A stretch of DNA of 64,000 bases. Origin: Streptomyces clavifer. Lineage in GTDB: Bacteria > Actinomycetota > Actinomycetes > Streptomycetales > Streptomycetaceae. The stretch spans positions 186,001-250,000 of the forward strand of contig BMWJ01000002.1 of NCBI GenBank assembly GCA_014651175.1. Reading direction: 5' to 3'. Each line of letters opens with the position of its first letter. Positions within the stretch are counted from its first letter, which is position 1. The notes beneath the pieces are model-generated. The model made no database searches and was not told the DNA's origin. It saw nothing but the letters and a program-made list of their open reading frames with translations. Shown here piece by piece: positions 16,338-25,119 of the stretch. Made by a program: the position numbers and the translations under genes.

Positions 16338-16820
16338 GTGACCGCCCCGACGCACCGGCCGCCGCGTACCGCCCACCCACTCATCGGGGCCTTCGTGCGC
16401 TTCGTCGTGTGTGGTGGGGGCGTCGGTCTCGTCTCCGGGGGCGTGCTCGTACTGCTCAGCGAGCGGATACCGCTGGTCGTCGCCAACGCGCTGGTCACCG
16501 TGATCTCCACCGTGATCGCGACGGAGTTGCACAGCCGGATCTCCTTCCGGAGCGACCGCAGGGGGTGGCGGATCCACCTGCAGTCCGGGATGACCGTGGC
16601 AGTGAGCTACGCGTTCACCACCGGAGCTCTGCTCCTGCTGCACGCCGTGGAGACGTCACCTTCCCTGATGGTCGAGCAGACGGTGTACCTGTCGGCGTCG
16701 GCGGTGGCCGGGGTGGGACGGTTCGCGCTGCTGCGGTTCGCGGTCTTCACCGGGCCGGTCGTCGTACCCGCCGAGGCAGGGGCCTCGTTCGGCAAGTCGT
16801 CCGTGGCCATTGCGGCATGA
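16338..16820 (+). CDS. GtrA-like four-helix membrane protein
   Basis: A 160-aa integral membrane protein of the GtrA/DPMS-accessory type. The first helix is FVRFVVCGGGVGLVSGGVLV, the second is around VVANALVTVISTVIATELH with the typical N-A-L and HSRISF (compare the NF/HRxxTF signature), the third is MTVAVSYAFTTGALLLL, and the fourth is near TVYLSASAVAGVGRFALLRF. Members help flip or position undecaprenyl-linked sugars for cell-envelope glycosylation. GTG 16338 is chosen for the GGAGGAA immediately upstream. No glycosyltransferase lies next to it, so its partner is elsewhere. Confidence 0.85.
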   Translation: MTAPTHRPPRTAHPLIGAFVRFVVCGGGVGLVSGGVLVLLSERIPLVVANALVTVISTVIATELHSRISFRSDRRGWRIHLQSGMTVAVSYAFTTGALLLLHAVETSPSLMVEQTVYLSASAVAGVGRFALLRFAVFTGPVVVPAEAGASFGKSSVAIAA

Positions 16821-17001
16821 GTGGCCGGGCCACTCCAGGAACGACCCCGGACGAAAGGCGGGCAGGATGCGCGCCTGCCCCGCATGCGGTTCGTACCCGG
16901 GCCCGGTGCAGCGCCGACAGGCCGGACGAGCGGCGGTTTCGGCGACGTTCGCCATAGGGTGAGAAGCGGCTGAATTCGGTCACTCGACAAGGGAGCCATG
17001 G

Positions 17002-17340
17002 ATGCCGCGGTACCTGATCTCGTTCGATGACGGCTCGATGATCATTCCCGACCAGGAGTTGCCCCAGGTGGACGCGGCCGCACACGAGGTGGTGCGGGAG
17101 GCTCAGGACGCCGGCGTGTGGGTCTTCGGTGGTGGATTGGCCAGCCAGCGGGCGAGCGTCGTGGCCACCGACGGGAGCGTCACCGGTGGCCCGTACCCGG
17201 AGACCAAGGCGGTCCTCGGCGGGTTCTCGATCGTCGATGTGCCCTCACGCGAGGACGCGCTGGAGTGGGCCGCCAAGATCGCCGCAGCGTGTCGCTGTGC
17301 GCAAGAGGTGCGGGAGATCATGACCGACCCGGCCGTCTGA
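17002..17340 (+). CDS. YCII-domain protein
   Basis: A 112-aa protein of the YCII/DGPF family. It starts MPRYLISFDDG and has the VDAAAHEVVREAQDAGVWVF helix-strand and ETKAVLGGFSIVDVPSREDA, with the family-typical GGFxIxDVPSxExAL. The family forms ferredoxin-like dimers related to muconolactone isomerase-type proteins, and many lie beside ECF sigma factors. A conserved His (AAHEV) fits the proposed active site. ATG 17002 follows GGGAG. Confidence 0.88.
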   Translation: MPRYLISFDDGSMIIPDQELPQVDAAAHEVVREAQDAGVWVFGGGLASQRASVVATDGSVTGGPYPETKAVLGGFSIVDVPSREDALEWAAKIAAACRCAQEVREIMTDPAV

Positions 17341-17676
17341 CCGACGACGGCGGCAGCGGCGGCGGGGACCTGCTCCCCCACGTGGTTCGTGAGCTGCGGG
17401 TTCGGTCCGCCGCAGGCCCGTGGTGACGCGGCGGGCGACGTGGTCCGACCCGTCCCACAAGGGGCGTCCCGGCGCTCTCGCCCGCCCTCACCCGCCGGCT
17501 GGCCACCGTGGACGACAGGGCGGGAGGGCCCGCGCTCGCCCGCGCCCTGACCGACCGCTCGGCGCTGTTCGTCGCCGGCAGGCGGTACGACGGGGCACTG
17601 GCCGACTTCCGGGAGGCCGTCGACCTGCTCGCGTGACCCGGAAAGCCGCATTCCGGGCTCCTCTACGATCATCCGC
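17341..17676 (+). pseudogene. intergenic region with TPR-like gene fragment
   Basis: Within this 336-bp gap, about 17465-17636 encodes, without a start codon, LTRRLATVDDRAGGPALARA and ALFVAGRRYDGALADFREAVDLLA before TGA at 17634-17636. That reads as a helical, TPR-like C-terminal fragment, probably a remnant of a longer gene. TACGAT at 17664-17669 is a likely -10 for the response regulator, whose GTG begins 7 nt later. Confidence 0.35.
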
Positions 17677-18414
17677 GTGTGCGCACATGTGATAGTCGCG
17701 GAAGACGACCCGAAGCAGGCGGAACTGGTACGCCGCTACCTCGAACGCGAAGGGCACGCCGTCACGGTGGTGGGGGACGGCCTCGCCGCACTGGAGCAGG
17801 TCCGGCAGGGCACGCCGGACCTGCTCGTCCTCGACGTGATGATGCCGCGGGCCGACGGGCTGGACGTCATACGCGTACTGCGCTCCGAGGCACGCGAGTT
17901 GGCGGTGCTCATGCTCACCGCCCGGTCCACCGAGGACGATCTGCTGCTCGGGCTCGACCTGGGTGCGGACGACTACATGACCAAGCCGTACAGCCCGCGT
18001 GAGCTGATGGCACGGGTACGCACGCTCCTGCGGCGCACGCGGCGCAGCGGGCGGGACGCGGATCCGGATCCTGCCGACGGGCATGTGCTGCGGGTGGGCG
18101 CCCTCGCCGTCGATCCCGTACGCCACGAGGTGGCGGTGGAGGGTGTGCGGGTGGAGTGCACACCGGGTGAGTTCCGGCTTCTCGCCGCGATGGCCGCGGA
18201 ACCGGACCGCGTCTTCGCGCGGGAGCAACTGCTGGAGGAACTGCACGGGTTCGACCGGTACATCAGCAGCCGCACGGTCGACGTGCACATCATGAACCTG
18301 CGGAAGAAGATCGAGCGGGCGCCCCGTCGGCCGGTCCGGTTGCTCACCGTCTTCGGTGTCGGCTACAAGCTGACGGATCCGGCGAAGGGTGCCGCGCGTG
18401 CGTCGGCACGATGA
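17677..18414 (+). CDS. OmpR/PhoB-type response regulator
   Basis: A 245-aa regulator. The receiver (residues 4-115) has the acidic pair EDD, phosphoacceptor Asp in LLVLDVMMP (about 52), Thr in MLTAR and Lys in YMTKPYSP. The winged-helix DNA-binding domain (about 140-238) ends with SSRTVDVHIMNLRKKIE and FGVGYKL. It overlaps the following histidine kinase by 17 nt, and they form one system. GTG 17677 lacks a Shine-Dalgarno and lies 7 nt after a TACGAT hexamer, suggesting a leaderless transcript. Confidence 0.92.
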   Translation: MCAHVIVAEDDPKQAELVRRYLEREGHAVTVVGDGLAALEQVRQGTPDLLVLDVMMPRADGLDVIRVLRSEARELAVLMLTARSTEDDLLLGLDLGADDYMTKPYSPRELMARVRTLLRRTRRSGRDADPDPADGHVLRVGALAVDPVRHEVAVEGVRVECTPGEFRLLAAMAAEPDRVFAREQLLEELHGFDRYISSRTVDVHIMNLRKKIERAPRRPVRLLTVFGVGYKLTDPAKGAARASAR

Positions 18415-20392
18415 GGACGGCGGTTACCGGCTGCCGCTCCGCAAGAGTCTCCTGGGGCGCCTGCTGGCCGTATCGGCGCTCGTCGCGGCGTGTTCGGTCG
18501 CCGCGACCGCCTGGTTGGCGGTGCAGACCACCTCCGGCGCGATCGAGCAGGAGCAGGGCCAGAACCTCTCCGCCGACAGCCGTATCCACGACACGCTGCT
18601 CGGTTACGCGGCGGAGCACCCGACCTGGGACGGGGTGGCGGCGACCCTGGAGGAGCTGGCCGCCGATTCGGGCCGGCGGATCACCCTGACGACGCAGGGC
18701 CGGGAGATCCTCGCCGACTCCGCAGGGGTCTCCCCTCCCCCGCCGGCTCTGCCCTCCCAGGCGTCGGCAGTCGTGGACCCCATGTCCGTGGACGCCGCCC
18801 AGTCGTCCGGGACGGGGCCCGTGACGACCGGCGTGGGGACGCAGTCGGGCACCGACCGCATCGACCCCCGCGCCGTCGGCCCGTTCCGCCTGCCGCAGAC
18901 CGAGCACGCCTCGCTCATGGGCATCGCCGAGGATGCGACGGCCTGCCTCGACCAGGAGGGGATCGCCTCGGACGTGGTGGAGTCGCCGAGCGGGCGGCCC
19001 CGTATCCAGGTCGTGGGCAACGACCCCGACCGGGTGCAGGGCACCCGGTGCGTCACGGACGAGCTGGGCACCCCCACCCCGACCGAGAGGAAGGCGCTCC
19101 GTGCGCTCAACGAACTGGTCGACGCGTGCCTGGACCGCCAGGAGCGGGACCCCGTACAGCTCGATCTGGACCTCTCGTGGGGTGGGGGCAGGGAGTCTGC
19201 GGAGGCCGCGGTCTCGACACCGGCGCCCCGGCCGACCGCCGTCCCCCAGGAGGTCCGGCCGACCCCGTCCCCCGCGCCCACCGTGGACGCCGGTGCGACC
19301 GGTGAGAACGACCGGGCCATCGCCTCGTGCGTCGGCATCGCCCGCCAGGAGCAGCTCAGCTCCTACGTGGCCTCGCCCGCACTGTTGTTCATCAGCGATC
19401 CGGACGGCGGCGCCGTCCCCGGTTTCGATCTGTCGCCCGCGAACACGGCCAGGATCACGGGCGTCGCGGCGCTCGTCCTCGCGCTCACCGTGGGCGCCTC
19501 GGTGCTCGCCGGAGTCAGGCTCGTGCGACCGCTGCACGCACTCACGGGAGCCGCACAGCGCATGCGGGACGGCGAGGAATCAGCCCCCGTCGTGGTCACC
19601 GCGGACAACGAGATCGGCCGTCTGGCCGCCGCCTTCAACGACATGTCCGCCCACCGCGCGCGGCTGGAGGAGCAGCGCAAGGTGATGGTCAGCGACGTCG
19701 CCCACGAGTTGCGCACCCCGTTGAGCAACATCCGTGGCTGGTTGGAGGGCGCCCAGGACGGGATCGCCGATCCCGACGCCGTGTTCATCTCCTCGCTGTT
19801 GGAGGAGGCGGTGCAGCTGCAGCACATCATCGACGACCTCCAGGACCTGTCGGCGGCGGACGCGGGTGCGCTGCGTCTGCATCCCGAGCCGGTGCGGATC
19901 GAGGACCTGCTCGCCCATGTCGCGGCGGCCCACCAGGCGCAGGCGGACATGGCGGGGGTGGGCCTCGCGGTGGCCGCCACCGGGGCCGCCGTACCCATGC
20001 TGACGGCCGATCCGGTACGGCTGCGGCAGGCGGTGGGCAACCTGGTCTCGAACGCCGTACGCCACACTCCGGCGGGTGGGCGGGTGACGTTGCGTGCGTA
20101 CGTCACCGCGTCCGGGGAGGAGGTGGCGGTGGAGGTCGCCGACAGCGGTAGCGGCATCCCGGAGGAGGACCTGCCGTACGTCTTCGACCGCTTCTGGCGT
20201 GCCGAGAAGTCCCGCAACCGCCGTACCGGTGGCAGCGGTCTGGGCCTGGCGATCGTCCGCAAGCTCACCGAGGCGCACGGCGGGACCGTCGGCGTGGTCA
20301 GCACGGTGGGCAGGGGGTCGGTCTTCACCCTGCGCCTGCCGCCGGACGTCCCTGACGGCACGGGGCCGGTCCACCACGGGGTCCGGTCCTGA
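18398..20392 (+). CDS. membrane sensor histidine kinase
   Basis: A 664-aa HAMP-type kinase partnering the preceding regulator. TM1 is about residues 20-42 (LLAVSALVAACSVAATAWLA). A large extracytoplasmic sensor of roughly 300 residues contains several cysteines and a Pro/Thr-rich stretch (about 255-300). TM2 is around TARITGVAALVLALTVGASV, followed by HAMP. The H-box is VSDVAHELRTPLSN and the ATPase region has N-box LVSNAVRHTP, VADSGSGIPEEDL and GGSGLGLAIV. GTG 18398 is preferred over GTG 18389 because GAAGGG lies 8 nt upstream. The sensor is longer than usual and its signal is unknown. Confidence 0.92.
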   Translation: MRRHDEDGGYRLPLRKSLLGRLLAVSALVAACSVAATAWLAVQTTSGAIEQEQGQNLSADSRIHDTLLGYAAEHPTWDGVAATLEELAADSGRRITLTTQGREILADSAGVSPPPPALPSQASAVVDPMSVDAAQSSGTGPVTTGVGTQSGTDRIDPRAVGPFRLPQTEHASLMGIAEDATACLDQEGIASDVVESPSGRPRIQVVGNDPDRVQGTRCVTDELGTPTPTERKALRALNELVDACLDRQERDPVQLDLDLSWGGGRESAEAAVSTPAPRPTAVPQEVRPTPSPAPTVDAGATGENDRAIASCVGIARQEQLSSYVASPALLFISDPDGGAVPGFDLSPANTARITGVAALVLALTVGASVLAGVRLVRPLHALTGAAQRMRDGEESAPVVVTADNEIGRLAAAFNDMSAHRARLEEQRKVMVSDVAHELRTPLSNIRGWLEGAQDGIADPDAVFISSLLEEAVQLQHIIDDLQDLSAADAGALRLHPEPVRIEDLLAHVAAAHQAQADMAGVGLAVAATGAAVPMLTADPVRLRQAVGNLVSNAVRHTPAGGRVTLRAYVTASGEEVAVEVADSGSGIPEEDLPYVFDRFWRAEKSRNRRTGGSGLGLAIVRKLTEAHGGTVGVVSTVGRGSVFTLRLPPDVPDGTGPVHHGVRS

Positions 20393-20600
20393 CGGCACGG
20401 GAAGCACACCAACCGCGCCGGGCCCGGTGCGGTAGGTGCGGTCGGCTCGGGGAGCGGGGCGGGTTCCGGGCCCTGATGCGATGGACACAGCGTCCTGACA
20501 GCTTCCTCATATCTCCACTCCATTCTGTCGTCATGCCCGGCGCCCACCGCGCATCAGCAGGCGGGCCCCACCAACGCCGGGCCGGAATCGGAGTCACTCA

Positions 20601-20969
20601 ATGTCCTCTCGTTCGACCCTGCGCGCCGCAGTCCTGACCGCCGTCGCGGCCGGCGCGTTCCTCGTCCCGTCCACGGCCGCCCTCGCGGACGACCGCAAGC
20701 CGACGCCCACCGCCGAGAGCACCACCACGCCCAGGCCGGTGGACGAGGCGGAGCAGGCGCCCGAAGAGGCCGACCGGGCGCCGTCTGCGGTGCCGACCGC
20801 GTCGGTCCCCACCGGCCAGCTGCCGCGGGGCGGCGTCGCGGCCGGTGAGCGCGCGGCCGGGGAGACGGGCGGCGCCACCGCGCTGTACGGCTCCGCGGCG
20901 GGCGCCGTCCTGCTGGCCGGCGCCGGCACCTTCGTGCTGCGTCGTCGTTCGGCGCACCGCAACGGCTGA
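20601..20969 (+). CDS. small cell-surface protein, sortase-substrate-like
   Basis: A 122-aa secreted protein with a signal peptide cleaved after AALA, a Thr/Pro/Glu-rich extended middle (about 30-75), a C-terminal hydrophobic segment (LYGSAAGAVLLAGAGTFVL) and a basic RRRSAHRNG tail. This is the architecture of a sortase-sorted protein, but no canonical LPXTG or LAXTG precedes the helix. The nearest candidates are LPRGG and GETGG. It is followed by a class F sortase gene, its likely processing partner, and is preceded by the two-component system that may control both. Confidence 0.75.
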   Translation: MSSRSTLRAAVLTAVAAGAFLVPSTAALADDRKPTPTAESTTTPRPVDEAEQAPEEADRAPSAVPTASVPTGQLPRGGVAAGERAAGETGGATALYGSAAGAVLLAGAGTFVLRRRSAHRNG

Positions 20970-21080
20970 CCTGCCCCATGTGGCGCCGCTCCGCACGTCG
21001 GGGCGGCGCCACTTTCCGTACACCCGGAACCTCGTACGCCCCAGAGCCTCGTCCCCACAGCCCCTACGCCCGGAGCCACC

Positions 21081-21698
21081 ATGTCCCGCACCGCACACGC
21101 ATTCCGGCGGACCGTCATCGCGTCGGCCGCCTCCACCCTGTTCCTGGTCCCGCTCACCGGCTGTTCGTCGTCCGGGGCGGCGGAACCCCCGGCCACCGCC
21201 CGGGTGTCGGACTCGTCCGCCGACGGAGCCACGGAACCCGCGGAACGCCCGAAGGCTCCGGCGCCCGCCCAGGTCACCATCCCATCGATCGGGGTGACCA
21301 GCGAGTTGATGCGGCTGGGACTCAACGCGGACGGCACCGTGGAGGTGCCGCCCGCGGAGAAGGGCATGACGGCGGGCTGGTACGCGGGCGGGGCCGTCCC
21401 GGGTGAGCCGGGGGCCGCCGTGCTCATCGGTCACAACGACACGCGGTTCGGCAAGGCCGTCTTCCACGACCTGAAGAAGATCGCCAAGGGGGCCGCCGTG
21501 ACCGTGCTCGACGGGAGCGGCAGGAAGACGCACTTCACCGTCACGGGCACCGAGACGGTGAACAAGAACTCCTTCCCCACGCAGAAGGTCTACGGCGCGA
21601 CGGGCGAGCGGGTGCTCCGGCTCGTCACGTGCGACGGTTCGTTCGACGCGGACGGACACCCCGTGGACAACCTCATCGTGTACGCGAAGCTCCGCTGA
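21081..21698 (+). CDS. class F sortase
   Basis: A 205-aa sortase with a lipobox-like LVPLTGC near the N-terminus, then a Pro-rich linker and the sortase beta-barrel from VTIPSIGVTSELM. The catalytic His is in LIGHNDTR and the Cys in RLVTCDGSFD. The barrel ends DNLIVYAK. The expected catalytic Arg after the Cys (often DR or GxR) is not obvious here. Class F enzymes are actinobacterial transpeptidases of incompletely known specificity. If lipidated, it would be anchored to the outer membrane face. The substrate candidate is the gene 111 bp upstream. Confidence 0.88.
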   Translation: MSRTAHAFRRTVIASAASTLFLVPLTGCSSSGAAEPPATARVSDSSADGATEPAERPKAPAPAQVTIPSIGVTSELMRLGLNADGTVEVPPAEKGMTAGWYAGGAVPGEPGAAVLIGHNDTRFGKAVFHDLKKIAKGAAVTVLDGSGRKTHFTVTGTETVNKNSFPTQKVYGATGERVLRLVTCDGSFDADGHPVDNLIVYAKLR

Positions 21699-21967
21699 CC
21701 GGTGGTCCGTCCGGTGCGCCGGGCAGCGGCACGGCGCGCGCACCACACCTGCGACACCGTGCCAACTGTCCGGCGTACTCACGGCGTCCGGCGTCTGCCC
21801 GTGGCACGTCGATGCTCGCCCACGAGGACCTCGACCACGTTCTGTCGCACGGTCCGTCCAGGCCGGTCCACCGAGTATGTTCAGCCGACGCAGCCGCCTC
21901 GACCTGGCTGCACGAGCTCGCCTGACGGACCATACGCTGACCCCCTCAGCCGACAGTGGGGCACCGT

Positions 21968-22405
21968 ATGAGTCAGTACTACAAAATGGGCGATCGCACG
22001 CTGTGGAACCCGTCGAACGGTGCCTCCCAGCTGTTCCTGCGCCACGTCGCCGTGTACGAGGCCGAGCTGGACCTGCCGTCCGGCATCGGTCCCGAGCAGG
22101 CGGACGAGTACCAGGTCGACCCCGACGTCTACGCGGCGTTCGTCCACGCCCTGTTGCGGTGGCACCACAGAACGCGGCACCGCGTCATGCGGCGCCTTTC
22201 GGACGGCTTCGTTGCCACGGCACTGGCCCTCGCTGAGCTGGCTGGCAGCGAAGTGGACTGGGATTCCGCCGACTTCGCGCCGCGGGGATGTGCCTGCCGG
22301 AACGGCCACGGCCATGCCGACGGGCACAGCCCCGCGGCGCAGGAGGACTGGGCGACCGCCCTGCGCCGGGAGTCACGCGAGATGGCCCGCTCGATGGCCG
22401 ACTGA
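21968..22405 (+). CDS. DUF6086-like protein
   Basis: A 145-aa soluble protein opening MSQYYKMGDRTLWNPSNGAS, a pattern I associate with the Streptomyces DUF6086 family. It is helical in the middle (VYAAFVHALLRWHHRTRHRV) and has a C-terminal CACRNGHGHADGH segment rich in His/Cys that could bind metal. ATG 21968 is chosen over the in-frame GTG four codons upstream because it matches the family start. A TACGCT hexamer at 21937-21942 is a possible -10. Function is unknown. Confidence 0.7.
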   Translation: MSQYYKMGDRTLWNPSNGASQLFLRHVAVYEAELDLPSGIGPEQADEYQVDPDVYAAFVHALLRWHHRTRHRVMRRLSDGFVATALALAELAGSEVDWDSADFAPRGCACRNGHGHADGHSPAAQEDWATALRRESREMARSMAD

Positions 22406-22432
22406 GCCGCCCCGCCCTGTCCGCCTCATGAG

Positions 22433-22486
22433 CGCCGAAGGTGAGCCGCGGTGGCCCCTCCCGGCCTCCGCGGCTCACCTTCGGCG
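22433..22486. terminator. strong bidirectional terminator
   Basis: A perfect 19-bp stem (22433-22451 with 22468-22486) surrounds a 16-nt loop. It lies between the convergent DUF6086 and VOC genes, ending 12 bp before the VOC stop codon. It has no T-tract but very high stability, so it probably terminates both transcripts. Confidence 0.85.
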
Positions 22487-22498
22487 GCTACGGCCCTC

Positions 22499-22915
22499 CT
22501 ACGGACGGGTGTAGGGCCGCGTCATGATCTCCATGTTGTGGCCGTCCGGGTCGTCGAAGTACGCCCCGCGACCGCCGAACAGGTCGTTGACCCGTCCGGG
22601 CTCGGTGTGGCGGGGGTCCGCGTAGTAGGTCACGCCGAGCGTCTCGAGCCGGCCGATCATGGCGTCGAACCGCGCGTCGGGCACGAGGAACGCGTAGTGC
22701 TGCGCCTGGACCGGCTCGTCGCGCTTCTCGTAGTAGTCGAGCGTCACCCCGTTACCGAGGTCGACGGGCAGGAAGGGGCCGAACGGTGCGCCCACCTCCA
22801 GGCCCAGGACCGCGGCCAGGAACTCGGCCGACAGGGAGCGGTCCGAGGCGTACACGGCGGTGTGGTTCAGCTGGACGGTGGTGACACCCTGGTCCAGGGT
22901 GTGTTCGTTCTGCAT
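22499..22915 (-). CDS. VOC family protein
   Basis: A 138-aa vicinal-oxygen-chelate protein. The first module begins TVQLNHTAVYASDRSLSAEF and the second ends RGAYFDDPDGHNMEIMTRPY, with the usual H...E metal-ligand pattern (His in LNHT, His in QAQHYAF, Glu in MEIM). It resembles glyoxalase/fosfomycin-resistance-type proteins; the substrate is not known. ATG 22915 follows a GGAGAG site. It is terminated by the 22433-22486 hairpin. Confidence 0.88.
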   Translation of the reverse strand: MQNEHTLDQGVTTVQLNHTAVYASDRSLSAEFLAAVLGLEVGAPFGPFLPVDLGNGVTLDYYEKRDEPVQAQHYAFLVPDARFDAMIGRLETLGVTYYADPRHTEPGRVNDLFGGRGAYFDDPDGHNMEIMTRPYTRP

Positions 22916-23333
22916 GGGTGGCAACTCTCCGGGTCTTGGGTTCCGTTGGGATACGGCGCCGCACAGGGCGCCCGACGGTACGACTCGGAGATGGGGCGGG
23001 CCTCGGGCCCGCCGTGCGGTCACGCCGCAGCCGGGCGCCGCTCTCGTGCATGGCTCAAGGCCGACCCGGCAGTCACACACCGATCGTAGCGTGCGGCGGA
23101 CCGTGTTTCCCGGGCGACGGGAATCTTCGCGTGCGTGGACGACCTGTCCGGACCGGACACCGCACCGTAGGGGCGTGGACACCCCGCGGTGGTACCGCGG
23201 TACCACCGCGCCTCCCGAAGTGTCCCCTGTGGTCCCACGGAACAGGGGCTCCCGGCTCGTAGCGTCGTAGGCAGAGGTCGCGGCGTGACTGCGGCCACCG
23301 ACGGGACACCCGGGACACGAGAGGGCCACATCC
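22916..23333. promoter_or_regulatory. divergent control region with two palindromes
   Basis: This 418-bp region separates the VOC gene and the ABC-transporter operon. TGTCCGG-A-CCGGACA lies at 23145-23159. A perfect 26-bp palindrome centred on ACCGCGGT lies at 23185-23210. A third 7-bp inverted repeat (CCCCTGT...ACAGGGG) is at about 23223-23247. They sit 120-190 bp upstream of the transporter start and look like operators, plausibly for the NarL-type regulators encoded downstream. I see no gene here. Confidence 0.5.
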
Positions 23334-24263
23334 ATGATCGAGGCACACGAGCTGACCAAGCGGTACGGGGACAGGAAGGTCGTCGACCGGCTGAGCTTCG
23401 TGGTGCGGCCGGGCGAGGTGACCGGGTTCCTCGGTCCCAACGGTGCGGGCAAGTCCACGACCATGCGCATGATCGTCGGCCTGGACGCTCCGACCAGCGG
23501 CTCCGTGACGGTCAACGGACGCCCTTACGCCCGGCACCCCGCCCCGCTGCACGAGATCGGCGTCCTGCTGGACGCCAAGTCGGTGCATCCGGGGCGCAGC
23601 GCCCACAGCCACCTCATGGCACTGGCCCACACCCACGGCATCGCCCGCAGCAGGGTCGACGAGGTCATCGAGGTGGCCGGGCTGACAAAGGTGGCGGGCA
23701 AGCGGGTGGGCGCGTTCTCGCTCGGTATGGGGCAGCGGCTGGGCATCGCCGCGGCGCTGCTCGGCGACCCCGAGATCGTCATGCTCGACGAGCCGGTCAA
23801 CGGACTCGACCCGGAGGGGGTGCTGTGGGTGCGCAACCTGCTGCGTTCCCTGGCCGACGAGGGACGGGCGGTGATGCTCTCCTCGCACCTGATGAGCGAG
23901 ATGGCGCTGATCGCCGACCACCTCGTGATCATCGGCCGCGGACGGCTGCTCGCCGACACCTCGCTGAGCAACTTCACCCGGCAGGCCGGGGGCGGTGGCG
24001 TCAAGGTCGTCACCGATCAGGCCACCCGTCTGCGGACGCTGCTGGCGGCGCCCGGAGTCACCATCAGTTCCCCGTCCGACGAGGAGCTGACCGTGACCGG
24101 CCGTGAGGCCCGGGAGATCGGGACCGTCGCGGCCCGGCACGGGGTGCCGGTCTACGAGTTGGCACCGCAGGCCGTATCCCTGGAGGCGGCCTTCATGGAT
24201 CTCACCCACGACGCCGTGGAATACCAGAGCGCCCCCGTCGGCGCCGGACGAAAGGCAGCCTGA
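23334..24263 (+). CDS. ABC transporter ATP-binding protein (DrrA-like)
   Basis: A 309-aa ATPase with Walker A GPNGAGKST (about 35-43), Q-loop region, signature FSLGMGQRLG (LGMGQ in place of LSGGQ), Walker B IVMLDEP and switch His in SSHLMSE. The C-terminal extension is typical of drug and bacitracin exporters. ATG 23334 lies at the domain start. The stop overlaps the permease start by 1 nt. With the permease and downstream NarL two-component system it resembles BceAB/YxdLM-like or antibiotic-export modules; the exported substrate is unknown. Confidence 0.92.
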   Translation: MIEAHELTKRYGDRKVVDRLSFVVRPGEVTGFLGPNGAGKSTTMRMIVGLDAPTSGSVTVNGRPYARHPAPLHEIGVLLDAKSVHPGRSAHSHLMALAHTHGIARSRVDEVIEVAGLTKVAGKRVGAFSLGMGQRLGIAAALLGDPEIVMLDEPVNGLDPEGVLWVRNLLRSLADEGRAVMLSSHLMSEMALIADHLVIIGRGRLLADTSLSNFTRQAGGGGVKVVTDQATRLRTLLAAPGVTISSPSDEELTVTGREAREIGTVAARHGVPVYELAPQAVSLEAAFMDLTHDAVEYQSAPVGAGRKAA

Positions 24264-25102
24264 TGTCCACCACACTCACCGCGGGACCCGCTGTCGGAAC
24301 CACGGGACGGAAGGTGACCGGACGGGGCGTGCTGCGCTCGGAGTGGGTCAAGTTCTGGTCGCTGCGCTCCAGCTGGATCACGCTGGTGGCCTCCGTCGCC
24401 GCGCTGCTCGTCTTCGGATCGGTCGCCTCGTTCACCTACAGCTCCGACGGCGGGGCCGCGCTGAACGGCCCGCCGGGAGCCGGTGCCGGCGGTCCCGGCG
24501 ACGCGGTCAGCCTCGCCCTCGCCGGCTCGACCTTCGCGGCACTGGGTGTGGGGGTGCTGGGCGTGCTGATGTCCGCGGGCGAGTACGGCACCGGCATGGT
24601 CCGCTCCACGTTCGCGGCGGTGCCCGGGCGGCTGCCGGTGCTGTGGGCGAAGGCGACCGTGATCGGCCCCCTCGCCGCGATCGTCGCCATGGCCGGTGTA
24701 CTGGCCGCGTTCCTGACCGGGACCGTCGGACTGGACGGCGAGACGATCGCGCTGTCCCTGGGAGACGACGGGGTTCCCCGCAGCCTGGTCGGCGCGGCTG
24801 TCTACCTCGGCCTCGTCGCCGTGCTCGGTGTCGCTCTCGGCTCGCTGGTCCGCTCCACGGCGGCGGGCATCGCCTCCCTGGTCGGCATCCTGTTCATCCT
24901 GCCGGGCCTGGGCTCCCTGCTGCCCGGATCCCTGCACGACTCGATCAGCCCGTACCTCCCGAGCAACGCCGGCTCGTCGATCTTCGCCCTGCAGGAGGCC
25001 TCCGGCTCGCTGTCGCCCGCGGCGGGACTCGCGGTCTTCGCCGGCTGGGTCGCTCTCGCCGGTGCGGGAGCGGCCGTCCGGCTGAAGAAGACCGACGTCT
25101 GA
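24263..25102 (+). CDS. ABC transporter permease (ABC-2 type)
   Basis: A 279-aa integral membrane protein with six predicted helices, starting after a short cytoplasmic EWVKFWSLRSSWITL amphipathic segment typical of ABC-2 permeases. Helices include ITLVASVAALLVFGSVASF, STFAALGVGVLGVLMSAG, LAAIVAMAGVLAAFL and the last near GLAVFAGWVALAGAGAAV. It starts 1 nt inside the ATPase stop, so the two are translationally coupled and form the exporter. Confidence 0.9.
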   Translation: MSTTLTAGPAVGTTGRKVTGRGVLRSEWVKFWSLRSSWITLVASVAALLVFGSVASFTYSSDGGAALNGPPGAGAGGPGDAVSLALAGSTFAALGVGVLGVLMSAGEYGTGMVRSTFAAVPGRLPVLWAKATVIGPLAAIVAMAGVLAAFLTGTVGLDGETIALSLGDDGVPRSLVGAAVYLGLVAVLGVALGSLVRSTAAGIASLVGILFILPGLGSLLPGSLHDSISPYLPSNAGSSIFALQEASGSLSPAAGLAVFAGWVALAGAGAAVRLKKTDV

Positions 25103-25119
25103 GCGGCGGAACGACGAGA

